DNA of 64,000 nucleotides, from positions 61,412,228 through 61,476,227 of the forward strand of contig NC_088716.1 of NCBI RefSeq assembly GCF_963576615.1, read 5' to 3'. The notes under the pieces were generated by a model. It worked only from the letters and a program-made list of their open reading frames with translations, was not told the origin of the DNA and did not search any database. Positions 32,160 to 41,919 of the stretch are shown piece by piece; the first letter of the stretch is position 1, and every line of letters begins with the position of its first letter. The position numbers and the translations under genes were made by a program. This stretch comes from Watersipora subatra. Lineage: Eukaryota > Bryozoa > Gymnolaemata > Cheilostomatida > Watersiporidae.

Positions 32160-33095
32160 ATGCCTGTTAAAGTAAAAGATGCAAAAGATAAACCAAGATC
32201 GAACAGCGCATCCAGTGCTGATTCATCTCTGACTCATAGACGGGACTCTAGAAGGAGCTCCAACAAACTGCATCACTGTAAAATATGCAGCAAAATCATT
32301 ACTGACGCCTCTGAACCTGCTATTGAATGTGAGAAATGCTTAGCGTGGCTGCATGCGAAATGCGTGGCTCTTGATAAAGGTGACCTGATCACGGCCGGGA
32401 AGAAGGGGTTTCATTGGTACTGTAATGATTGTGACTCGGTCCAAGATTTATTTACTGCCAAAGTTAACACTATTGAGGACCGGCTAGAAGAGTCTATTCT
32501 TAGAATTGCCGAGTCGCTTGACTCTAGAATGGAAAACATTGAAACCCAAGTTAGAGAGCAGTTTCAAACGCAGTCTCAAAAACACGAACAAACGTATGCC
32601 CAGATAGTCCAAAAAGTCGACCAGTCTACAAGTGTGCTAAACAATCAGTTAAGAGTACAAGAAGTTCAAATGCAATCTCTCAAAACCGAAATCACCAGCG
32701 AATCCCGTGCTAAAAATGTCATTATTTTTGGAGTGGAAGAGGATAGGGACACTACTCTCGAGGCATCTATCGAGAGACTGTCCGACCTCTTTAGATCGGC
32801 GAGTCTCAACGTGGAGGTGTCAAAGTCAAACACCACCCGTTTAGGTGTTAAAAAAGAGAGCAAATTCAGACCTATTAGAGTGTGCTTGTCTTCTGAAACT
32901 CAGAAATGGGACTTATTGAAAAGAATCAATGCACAAAAAATAACTGGAGTTTTTGCTCGCCTTGATTTGAATAAAGAAGAGCAAGAGAGGGATTTTCTTC
33001 TAAGAAAGGAGTTAAGGGAGCAGAGAGATCAGGACCCGGAAAACAATTACAAGATTTTCAACAGCAAAATAATAAAGACAGGCCCCAAGATTTAA
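32160..33095 (+). CDS. LINE ORF1 protein with PHD-type zinc finger
   Basis: 311 residues from ATG. After a basic, Ser-rich leader (residues 1-37) comes a PHD-like finger (CKICSKIITDASEPAIECEK then CLAWLHAKC, ending WYCNDC) at about 39-93. A Gln/Glu-rich coiled-coil region follows (about 100-180), then an RNA-binding-like region with RAKNVIIFGVEED at about 182 and RPIRVCLSSETQ. This layout is typical of ORF1 proteins of CR1/L2-type LINEs, which bind the element RNA. Confidence 0.8.
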   Translation: MPVKVKDAKDKPRSNSASSADSSLTHRRDSRRSSNKLHHCKICSKIITDASEPAIECEKCLAWLHAKCVALDKGDLITAGKKGFHWYCNDCDSVQDLFTAKVNTIEDRLEESILRIAESLDSRMENIETQVREQFQTQSQKHEQTYAQIVQKVDQSTSVLNNQLRVQEVQMQSLKTEITSESRAKNVIIFGVEEDRDTTLEASIERLSDLFRSASLNVEVSKSNTTRLGVKKESKFRPIRVCLSSETQKWDLLKRINAQKITGVFARLDLNKEEQERDFLLRKELREQRDQDPENNYKIFNSKIIKTGPKI

Positions 33096-33124
33096 AGTTA
33101 TCAGATCAAATCAGACTCCTTTCT

Positions 33125-35854
33125 GTGAATTCCCGATCTATAAAAGGAAAGCTCACCGAAATCCAAGCTCTTTCTTCAGAATATGATATAATATGTATCA
33201 CTGAAACACACATAGATAAATCATTTTTAAATAATCAACTTTTCCTTCCAAATGATAAGTTAATTTACAGAAGGGATAGAGATGATCACGGGGGCGGAGT
33301 TCTCATAGCTGTGAAAACTGATATATCTCACAAAATCGTTGCCACAACTGTTGATGCAGAAATAGTATCAGTTGCTTTCCAAATACATGAAAAACAATTT
33401 TGTACTTTATTATGTTACTACCGACCTCCTACCAAAAACAGTATTGATGATCTTTTCTCTCACATACATAAGCTCAAACAAACATACCCAGCAAACAAAT
33501 TACTAGTCGTTGGTGATTTCAATTTGCCAGGCATAGACTGGAAACAAAAGGTTATAGTTGGGGCAAACCGGTCCCACTACAAAGACTTCCTTGACAATTT
33601 ATTTGACTTACAACTTGACCAGCTAATAACTGATCCCACTCATGTGGCTGGAAACACGTTAGACTTGGTATGTACAGACCTGTCTTACCGAATAACGAAT
33701 ACAAGCGTCATACAGCCTGGTCTTAGTGACCACTATATGATCGAAATAAACATATCCACTTCGCAGACAGCGGAACTTCAAAACAATGTAGACCTACCTC
33801 CTATTAGACTGTTCAAGCAAGTTGACTTGCCCAATTTTGAGAAGTCGCTAGCTGCAATTCACAAACGGGTAACGGAGTGTATAGGCATTGGAGGTACCAT
33901 AGACAACGTTTGGAACATTTTTAAACTTGGCTTACATAATGCAATAAATGATCATGTTCCTACCAGACAAAGACAGCCTAAAAGGCCAAACGAACCACTC
34001 TGGTTTAATAAATCTGCAAAGCGTGCATGTAACAAGCAACGTAAGTTATACTCCTTGTATAAGAAAAAAGGAGACAGTGAATTACTTAATAAATACAAAC
34101 AACTACGTCGAAGTAACAAAAAGTTATTTAAAAACCTCAAAAAAGACTACATGACCAATAGACTATACAATCCACTGGTAGAGGGTGACACCAAACCCTT
34201 CTATAGATATATAAAAGAATTAAAAGGAAATGCAAACAAAATTGTGTCGATGGAACAAGACAATGGAGTATTGACTGAAAATGATTATGAAACTGCTAAT
34301 ATACTAAATTCTTTTTTTCAGAGCGTCTTCTCGAAACCTTCCCCTCTACCTACACTGCCATTTATTGCCGATCCCCAAAATATTTCGATCTCAACCAACG
34401 GAGTATTAAAATTAATAGATAACCTGAAAACTGGTAAGGCCGCAGGCCCAGACAAGATTGGAAAAAATCAACTCACTTTAGACCCCGAAGGAACAGCCGC
34501 TATTTTGACGAGCATATTTGACTATTCACTTCAAACAGGTACCTTGCCCGAAGAATGGAAAATTGCCCACGTGACTCCTATTTATAAACAAGGTAGTCGA
34601 ACTTCACCATCCAATTATCGCCCCATTTCTCTAACTTGTATATGCTGTAAATTATTGGAACATATAATCGTTCACCAGCTAAATGCGCAGCTTACAAACA
34701 AAATTTCCTCAAACCAGCACGGCTTCAGAAAAAGTCTCTCGTGTTGTACCCAACTGATAACAGTAAACCATGACATACTCAAATTTAATGACTCCGGATC
34801 CATTGTACACGCAGCCATTTTAGATTTCTCTAAAGCGTTCGATGTAGTAAATCATAGCAAACTCCTAACTAAGCTTATAGGCTTCGGTATAAATCCCATA
34901 CTTATACGTTGGATAGCATCCTTCCTCAAAGGTAGGTCTCAGCGAGTTCTGGTAGGAGGTATGATGTCGGATCCAGTACAGGTCACATCAGGAGTCCCGC
35001 AGGGGAGCGTGCTAGGCCCTACTCTGTTCATCTTGTTTATAAATGATATAGTTGACTGTGTTGTCAATAGTTCTATACGCCTCTTTGCCGATGATACTCT
35101 AGTATATCACCCTATTACAGACTCGAACGACATGACACTATTACAAACTGACCTCGATAACCTATTTCAATGGGGACAGTCCAATGGTATGTTATTTAAC
35201 GCCAAAAAGAGCACTATTGTTTCATTCGGGAAAACCTCTCTTACAGACAAATACCTCATAAATTACCATCTCGGGAACACCCCTTTAATCACATGTGACA
35301 CTGTAAAATACCTTGGTGTGTACCTTTCAAAAGACAACAAGTGGAATAGACATATTGAATATATTTGTATGAAAGCATCACGCATCCTTGGATTGTTAAA
35401 AAATACTATTAGTGATGCCCCAGTCGCAGTGAAATTGATTGCTTATAAGCAGCTGTGTCGACCTGTTCTTGAATACGCAGCCGAGGTCTGGGACCCTCAT
35501 ACAGCCACGCATTCCGACATGCTGGAACGCATACAAAATAAAGCTGTGAGGTTCATTAAAAATATTAAAGGCAGAGATGTGTCCGTCTCAGAAGAAAAAT
35601 TCATGTGTGGCTTAAAGTCTTTAAAACACAGAAGACAGCAACAGAGATTGTCTTTGTACATTAATATCGTATCAAACAAAGATACGTTTCCATCCATCCA
35701 TGACACACTGACCGAAATGAACGCATCTACTCACTACATGACCACACGTTCTAACAATCTAAACGCCCTTTCCTGTGACTCTGGTCAGTTTTTGCAGGGA
35801 TTCATTCTCAGGACATCTCGGGAAATCCGCACTGGGGAGATTGTAGCGGACTAA
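33125..35854 (+). CDS. LINE ORF2: APE endonuclease and reverse transcriptase
   Basis: 909 residues counted from a GTG; the frame is open from 32975 and overlaps the end of ORF1 by about 120 nt in the -1 frame. Endonuclease motifs are VNSRSI at the start, ITETHID, VVGDFNLPGIDW (about residue 130) and GLSDHYMI (about 200). Reverse transcriptase motifs are LDFSKAFDVVNH, GVPQGSVLGPTLF and FADDTLVYH (about 654). It ends in a CR1-like thumb and C-terminus without an RNase H domain. No ATG exists before the endonuclease, so expression must use reinitiation, frameshifting or a non-AUG start. Confidence 0.9.
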   Translation: MNSRSIKGKLTEIQALSSEYDIICITETHIDKSFLNNQLFLPNDKLIYRRDRDDHGGGVLIAVKTDISHKIVATTVDAEIVSVAFQIHEKQFCTLLCYYRPPTKNSIDDLFSHIHKLKQTYPANKLLVVGDFNLPGIDWKQKVIVGANRSHYKDFLDNLFDLQLDQLITDPTHVAGNTLDLVCTDLSYRITNTSVIQPGLSDHYMIEINISTSQTAELQNNVDLPPIRLFKQVDLPNFEKSLAAIHKRVTECIGIGGTIDNVWNIFKLGLHNAINDHVPTRQRQPKRPNEPLWFNKSAKRACNKQRKLYSLYKKKGDSELLNKYKQLRRSNKKLFKNLKKDYMTNRLYNPLVEGDTKPFYRYIKELKGNANKIVSMEQDNGVLTENDYETANILNSFFQSVFSKPSPLPTLPFIADPQNISISTNGVLKLIDNLKTGKAAGPDKIGKNQLTLDPEGTAAILTSIFDYSLQTGTLPEEWKIAHVTPIYKQGSRTSPSNYRPISLTCICCKLLEHIIVHQLNAQLTNKISSNQHGFRKSLSCCTQLITVNHDILKFNDSGSIVHAAILDFSKAFDVVNHSKLLTKLIGFGINPILIRWIASFLKGRSQRVLVGGMMSDPVQVTSGVPQGSVLGPTLFILFINDIVDCVVNSSIRLFADDTLVYHPITDSNDMTLLQTDLDNLFQWGQSNGMLFNAKKSTIVSFGKTSLTDKYLINYHLGNTPLITCDTVKYLGVYLSKDNKWNRHIEYICMKASRILGLLKNTISDAPVAVKLIAYKQLCRPVLEYAAEVWDPHTATHSDMLERIQNKAVRFIKNIKGRDVSVSEEKFMCGLKSLKHRRQQQRLSLYINIVSNKDTFPSIHDTLTEMNASTHYMTTRSNNLNALSCDSGQFLQGFILRTSREIRTGEIVAD

Positions 35855-35976
35855 CAAAAAAACAAAAAAAAAAGACCTAGTGATCGGAGGGTCCCTCTCT
35901 TGCTTCTCATGAGGCTCTAGGGACTAAACATCATCCAGATCCAGATCCAGATTTCTTTAGGAGCTAATACCACCGG

Positions 35977-36210
35977 CTACAGAGTGGTGTGCCTGCGAGC
36001 GTTGTCAAGACATGCCATCTCTTCCTGAATGTTTGTGCTGCCATTATGCTGAGTTTGCGCATTGTCTCTTTCACCGAGGGGAGCATGAATGCCTGCGTAT
36101 GCATCCTGGTGTAAACGAATTTGTGGCGTCTGCACCCCTTGAGTTGGGGTGGAATAATTACCTGCGATATCATAGTGAGTTGGATATTCATTTAATGCCA
36201 ACAACACCAA
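35977..36210 (-). CDS. Possible terminal exon, unrecognised
   Basis: A minus-strand frame of about 77 residues is polar and rich in Asn, Gln and Thr (LNEYPTHYDIAGNYSTPTQG, LHQDAYAGIHAPLGERDNAQ) and ends at TAG at 35977. It may belong to the minus-strand gene at 36679-37708, whose last exons are otherwise missing. No family recognised. Confidence 0.3.
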   Translation of the reverse strand: MVLLALNEYPTHYDIAGNYSTPTQGVQTPQIRLHQDAYAGIHAPLGERDNAQTQHNGSTNIQEEMACLDNARRHTTL

Positions 36211-36473
36211 GGTTATGCTAATGTGTCAAGCATTATCTACAATTCTTGTGTTACACATTTAATGCATCGGTTGAACACACATATTTTGAACTAGTGGAAC
36301 ACAAGGAGAATTGTTATATTTGGCTTGTACACTTACTACAGTAGAGAGTGTATTAGTTTTATGATTTTATTATATAAAGATGAGATTATTTTGATGATCA
36401 GCAATTATTGTTTTTCAATAGTTGTTTTGGTAGATAATCTATTCCCATTTGGAGAGCCATCGCCAAATGCTCG

Positions 36474-36678
36474 GAAAAGGTTGTGTGCATACCGCAATCT
36501 TGTTTTGGTTTATGCCGCAAATCTTGTTTGCAAGTCTGCAAACTCTTCTTCATCATTCGTTGGTGGGAAAAGAGCCCGAATCTTAGACACCAAGCATGCA
36601 GGTAGAGGCCGTCGCTCACGGCGACAAATTTGCGGTATAAGCCAAAACGCAAGCTTGCAGTATGCACATAACCTTTGT
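36474..36678. mobile_element. Small fold-back element (MITE), about 205 bp
   Basis: Imperfect inverted arms: AAAGGTTGTGTGCATACCGC (left) against the reverse complement of GCATACTGCAAGC at the right, with CCGCAAA and TTTGCGG further in. It sits directly against exon C of the minus-strand gene and probably interrupts it after the residues ITTD. Confidence 0.6.
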
Positions 36679-37708
36679 AACAACATCCGTTGTAATGGAC
36701 CTCACTCTCAGGCCGTGGGAAATTAGATCGGACTGGCATCGCTTGAAGCCTTCCAGCTCCATGGTGTTAGAGCTGGTGGTCTCTGTTGACTGCAATGTAA
36801 AGAAAGTTACGACCAAAAATTACTTTCACATTATTTGAATGAACTATTTAGCTAGATGAGCAACTTCATGTTTATGTATTGATAACTACTAAAAAATTTG
36901 GGTTTTTGTCAGGCTGTGAAGTAAAAACTGTCAAAGTTTTACCTTGACAAGATGGCTGCTGACTATTAAACCGCAGCTCTGATCCATCATAGTGTAGGCT
37001 CTGTATAGTGCGCAATGCCCCGGACTATCGCATCTACCGTCACCTGCCAAATCAAGCTCCCAATCGATTGCTGCCATCAATCCCTCGTTATGCAGGGTGT
37101 ACTGCTCAGCAATACACTGTAAAATATTGTAAAACTTCATTATACAAGATTAATTTGTATCATTATCATTAGTCTAAGAATGTAGAATCTTCTTCCCCCT
37201 TTTTGTGCTATATTATGATGAATCAGAATTTTGAATTATAATATATTTTGCTTGAAGGATGACATATTTTCATTTCAAAAAAAAATTGTTTCTAAATGTT
37301 GTTATTCAATTAGTGTGCCAAGCTTTTACTCACATTTTCCAAGTTTATGAGTAAATATTAACACTCACACCATGTAAGTATTCTCTTTGTTGGTAGAGGC
37401 AAACGCTGTGGCTTGGTATTGCGATGTTCAGGAGCGACAGAAAACGGAGGTTCTGCGTAAGGCATCCGCCAGAAAAGAGTGATGCAGCTGCCAGCAGGGG
37501 GTTGATGACGTGAGCTCTGTTCACCCTGGCAGTTGTTTCCCAAGTGTACGATCGGTGACAGGAGGCACATGTAACCTTGAACTCTACCCATCCGCCTTCT
37601 CGCACCATCGTGAATGAGCAGGGGAGGGCGCAGGTGTGACAGTGAAATAGTCGCTGGAGTGCTGTCACACTTACTATTATTTTCTCCTCTTTGAAGGAGG
37701 ATTCGGTT
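36679..37708 (-). pseudogene. Three spliced exons of a widespread uncharacterised transposon-like gene family
   Basis: Exon A (37708-37369) follows GTGATTTCAG and encodes a Cys-rich block (LFHCHTCALPCSF, VTCASCHRSYTW), then NPLLAAASLFSGGCLTQNLR and YQQREYLHG. Exon B (37116-36943, phase 0, TTTTACAG to CAAG|GTAAAA) encodes AGDGRCDSPGHCALYRAYTM, then MDQSC. Exon C (from 36789 after CATTGCAG) encodes STETTSSNTMELEGFKRCQS and RSITTD before the fold-back element. The zinc-ribbon, SAAxLFSG, DGRxDSPGH and MELEGFxR motifs recur in many unannotated multicopy proteins of cnidarians and lophotrochozoans. DGR..D and the TD suggest an RNase H-like fold. All frames agree across the introns, but the gene is interrupted and its 3' part is unclear. 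Confidence 0.7.
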
Positions 37709-37911
37709 CTGAAATCACAACACAATAGTTGACTTGCAATAAGATTTGTACAACATCATTTCCTGTTATTATATCATATTTGCTTGATCAGAAAAAGAAT
37801 AAATATATAGCCATGCAATCATGACACAGATTTTACAAAACCCTATCAGAATCCATGATATTGTAAACATAAAATGTGAGTAATAACTCTATGGATATTT
37901 TTTATATTTTG

Positions 37912-38024
37912 TCAAGTTTGGTTTAGTTCAGCTCTATCTGACATGTAATTGGAGAGCGTTTGACGCTGGCCAACATAGCGCTCAAACTCTCCCCAGTCTT
38001 CAGTGGTTGGCACAAACTCTTTAT
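37912..38024 (-). CDS. Possible exon upstream of the minus-strand gene
   Basis: After the acceptor TTATTATTAG, the minus strand is open for KEFVPTTEDWGEFERYVGQR, then QTLSNYMSDRAELNQT and TGA. Composition is convincingly protein-like. No donor was found before the stop, so it would be a last exon of another transcript. Unrecognised. Confidence 0.35.
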
Positions 38025-38699
38025 CTAATAATAATCAACTAATAATATTAATATGCTATTAACGATGATACCAGAAAATGACAATAACTATTTTATATAA
38101 CATATCTATAAGTGAGTGGGGTTAAGAAATTTGGCGAAATTAATCGTGAAACAACATTATTTTATCAATTATATATTAATATATTACGTTTTACAGATAG
38201 ATATGTAGTATGAATTAGTTTTGTTATTATAATAAGAATAATACACGTAATTAAAAAGATAAAATACTAATAATATAATATTACAATTAAATGACATTAA
38301 TATTGTTATATTAAATATAGATTAATACAGTACTATTAGGAGAATACTAGATAATAACCCGAGTTACAACTACTAATACAAGTAGTTCATAAAATAAATT
38401 ACTCACGTGCTTTGGTGATATGTGGAGTATGCAAACAGGTTAGAAAACATGTCGTCTTTGAACTGGCGAAAACAAAGGTAAGAGTAAGCAGACGAATAAA
38501 TAAAGTTTGTCACATCCAGCTTCACCCAGTTGCTCCACGTCCGGTGAAGGTCTAGTCTTTTCTCAGCTCTTGGCCAAAAAAAAGGTGCTTCTCAGTTTGG
38601 CAGCTGCACAAACACTATGTGGCGCGTTAGACATTATGACGAATTGAAATAAACAAGTTTAATATGAGATAGCGTGTTTGCCATTTGCGATCGATCAAA

Positions 38700-39263
38700 C
38701 TTGAACTGAAACTAACATTATCTGATCATGTGACTTACAATTCCCGCTATATGGCGCGAAAAATTTCTACAGCATTTTTCAACCATCATAGCGGACCAAA
38801 AAGCTCATCATTTTTATCAGAGAATGATATGCAATCGTTCAAGCTAAGCATAAAAAATTAAACATATTTTTATGCTATGTTTTGAGATATCAGTGCTCAA
38901 AGTTGCAGCATTACGATGCCGATAAAATAGACGCGTAAGAACAATAGACATGGTTTTTATCGCAAGCGTGAAGTATATTTGTGAAAATAGTTCGACGAAT
39001 AAGGATGCATGAAAGTGTAAACATAAACTATCTCGCACACATTTTAGCCGTTTTAGCACACATACGTCACATTTTAGCCGTTTTGGAAAACGAATCCAAA
39101 CTAGGGCGGTCTCGTGTGGCTGCGATTTTCTGTTCGTTTTTGAGCTTTTAAGAGCTTGTAATCACATTCCCACATATTTGGCACTTACAACACAATAGAG
39201 TAAGACATGGCGAATCTTTTGATACCAAATAACTGTAATGTGAATTTTGTTGCAAGTCAACCT
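38700..39263. mobile_element. piggyBac-like non-autonomous element, copy c (right part)
   Basis: Right end ATTTTGTTGCAAGTCAACCT followed by TTAA (39264-39267). Interior matches copy e (TATCAG.GAATGATATG, AGCTTTTAAGAGCTTGTAAT). The left terminus could not be found, so the start is approximate. Confidence 0.7.
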
Positions 39264-41032
39264 TTAACGCCGAATACCTGTTGGAGATTCCGACAAGTTG
39301 GTGATTTTTTCTGAAACTACCGATGTGATTACCGCTGCCTATACTCATGATGTTGTGTTAAAACTGCTAAAAGAGTTCTGAATAAATATCGCCGAGTGAT
39401 TTATTCACTACTAATGGACGTGATTTGACGCTATTTGGTAAGAAACCTCAAATTGTTGATCAGTTACAAAACTGCCTTACACAAAGCCACTGCACACTCG
39501 CAGACCTGCGAAAATGGTGCCCGAAGGGTTGAAATCAACTTGATATCGAATAATGAATACCATATTTGCCTTGTGGTGACCGATTTAACTCATGCACTAC
39601 TATAAGCCCCTCTGTGGGGCTTACAGACAATTTAAATCAGACGGAAGCCCCTCACTGGAGCTTTTTTATATTATGTGGTTTGGTTCTCTTTTTGTAGCTA
39701 CAAGTGAATGGATTCAAATTTTCTTGGTTCAAATGCTTAGTATGGAGACCATTGTAGTGTGTGCTCATGTGAAACTGACAGTAAAGGATTCTTATAAGTA
39801 TTATATATATATAGCATTTGAATTCATTTCATGTGAAACGTTAACTGCGGATGATTCCCAACATCTATAAGCACAAAAGCTCTGAAACGCGCTCGTAGAG
39901 AGCATACGAATTTCATCGCATCTGACGAAGACTTGCCTTGTTTGGCCTGACCCATTTTGTGAGCAGCTGTTTGAATGGCTTTTGTTGACACAAATTAATT
40001 ATGTTCAACCTAAAATGAATTACGTAGTGAATAAGTTGAAGACTCTTTTATGAGAAAGAGATTTTGAGGTGATTTTTTGGTGAGCAGTACATCATGTTTA
40101 TGTTACAAAACTATTTATTGTACTGACTGAAAAGAAAAACGAAGTTGCAAGTTGTCAGTCAAGACTCAATAATCATTTTTTATTTACAGCATGAAACTTT
40201 GTTGAGTCCAAAAATAATCCATCAGACAACAAGCAAAGCAACCTTTTCACTTCTAACATTCCTTGCAAAAAACATAATTTTCAGTGATTTGTCTGCTAAT
40301 ATGTTACACAATTCTAAGAAAATTTATCTTTGCCAAAATTATTTAAGCATTGCCAAGTGTAACTTTATGCGGATCCATGGTCTATTCTAGCAAATACATG
40401 TAGACTAATTATTATGACATGACCATGTAGTAACTGTAATTTTTAATTTCTTTAATTTATCTAATTGTAATTTTTACAATTTGATATAAATGAGATAATC
40501 TCTCTTCGAGTTAAATTCAACAACAAGATTGCATAAAGGTTTGGAAATTTTTTTGAAGGTGCATCCCCCTTTTTCTTATTTTGTAAAGAGCAAATCTGAC
40601 AATACAACAATCATTTCAACGGGTATGTGAACTGACTGTTTGATATAGCCGCGTAATTGCCTTTAAGCTGTATAAATCATCTATGTGAGAATTTTCTGCA
40701 AGTTGACAGGCTCGGTTACGATGGTTGTTTCTTGTGTCATTACTGACCAATGCCCCAGATGGGCGCAAACTATTTTGTAATTGCAAAAGGAAGATTTGTT
40801 TAGTAAATTGACAATGTCATATAAGCAAGCTAATAACAATAACTGAACACTTCATTGTTTTGTTAATTATTTGTAATATCTACTGTGACAAGCAACAACA
40901 AAAACTGGGCCAAAGGTTTCAAAAGAACAGTGAATATCACACTGTATTATTTAACACTGTTTACGAAAACCTACAATAGGTGTTCTCGTCATTTCATGAA
41001 CAAAAAATAAGATTGTTATATATGACCTATTG
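39264..41032. other. Non-coding, nothing firm
   Basis: Only short frames with poor composition. The sequence may be degraded transposon, but I see no diagnostic motif. Confidence 0.35.
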
Positions 41033-41036
41033 TTAA

Positions 41037-41915
41037 AGGTTGACTTGCAACAAAATTCACATTACAGTTATTTGATATCAAAAGATTCACCGTGTCTTAT
41101 TCTGTTGTGTTGTAGGTGCAAATTATATGGGAATGTGATTAAAAGCTTTTAAAAGCTATAAAAACCAACAGTTAATCGCAGCCACATGAGACCGCCGTAG
41201 TTTGAATTCTCTTTCCAAAGCGGCTCAAATGGGACGTAGTTGTTACAGGATGGTTTCTGTTTACACTTTCATGCAACCTCATTCGTCGAAATATTTTCAC
41301 AAATATATTTCACACGTTCAATAAAACCAGGTCTATTGTTCTTACGCGTCTATTTTATCGTCATTGTAATGCAGTCACTTTTAGCTCTGATATATTATAA
41401 CTTACCGTAAAAGGTCGTTAAACTTTCTATCCTTAGTTCGAAGGCGTACATATCATTGTCTGATAATCATGACGAGCCTGTTGGTCACATGTGATATTCG
41501 AAAATTGCTGCAAAAATTATTTGCGAAGTATTGGGTCACATGATCAGATTACGACTTGACGATTAGATCAAGCCAAAACAAAATTGAAAGTAGCGCGCAT
41601 CTATATTTGATATGGGGTCTTCGGTAAAACCCGAAGTGTTTGTCATAAACTAGTGCTACGATAAGTTTTATATGGAGCTTTTTATTGGCCTTTCAATTCA
41701 CATGAGAACATCACGTAACAAGACAATAACCAAACTGTCAGAACTACGTCAGAGAAATAAACAGATTCCAATTTACGGCGGCTTTTCGTTTTTGAGCTTT
41801 CAAGAGCTTGTAATCACATTTCCACATATTTGGCACCTACAACACAACAATGTAAGACATGGTGAATCTTTTGATACCAAATAACTGTAATGTGAATTTT
41901 GTCGCAAGTCAACCA
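41037..41915. mobile_element. piggyBac-like non-autonomous element, copy d (complete)
   Basis: Both ends are present (AGGTTGACTTGCAACAAAAT and ATTTTGTCGCAAGTCAACCA), flanked by TTAA at 41033-41036 and 41916-41919. 879 bp, no coding capacity. This is the clearest copy for defining the family. Confidence 0.85.
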
Positions 41916-41919
41916 TTAA

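Larger units (their letters stand above)
31800..35952 (+). mobile_element. CR1/jockey-like LINE, nearly full length
   Basis: Two adjacent long frames (ORF1 with a PHD finger, ORF2 with APE-type endonuclease and reverse transcriptase) are followed by a short 3' untranslated region. That region ends in a microsatellite-like (ATCCAG)3 at 35933-35952, as CR1-group elements often do. The 5' end is uncertain (about 31,800). No disabling mutation is visible in either frame, so the copy is young. The insertion lies just past the possible exon at 35977-36210. Confidence 0.85.
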
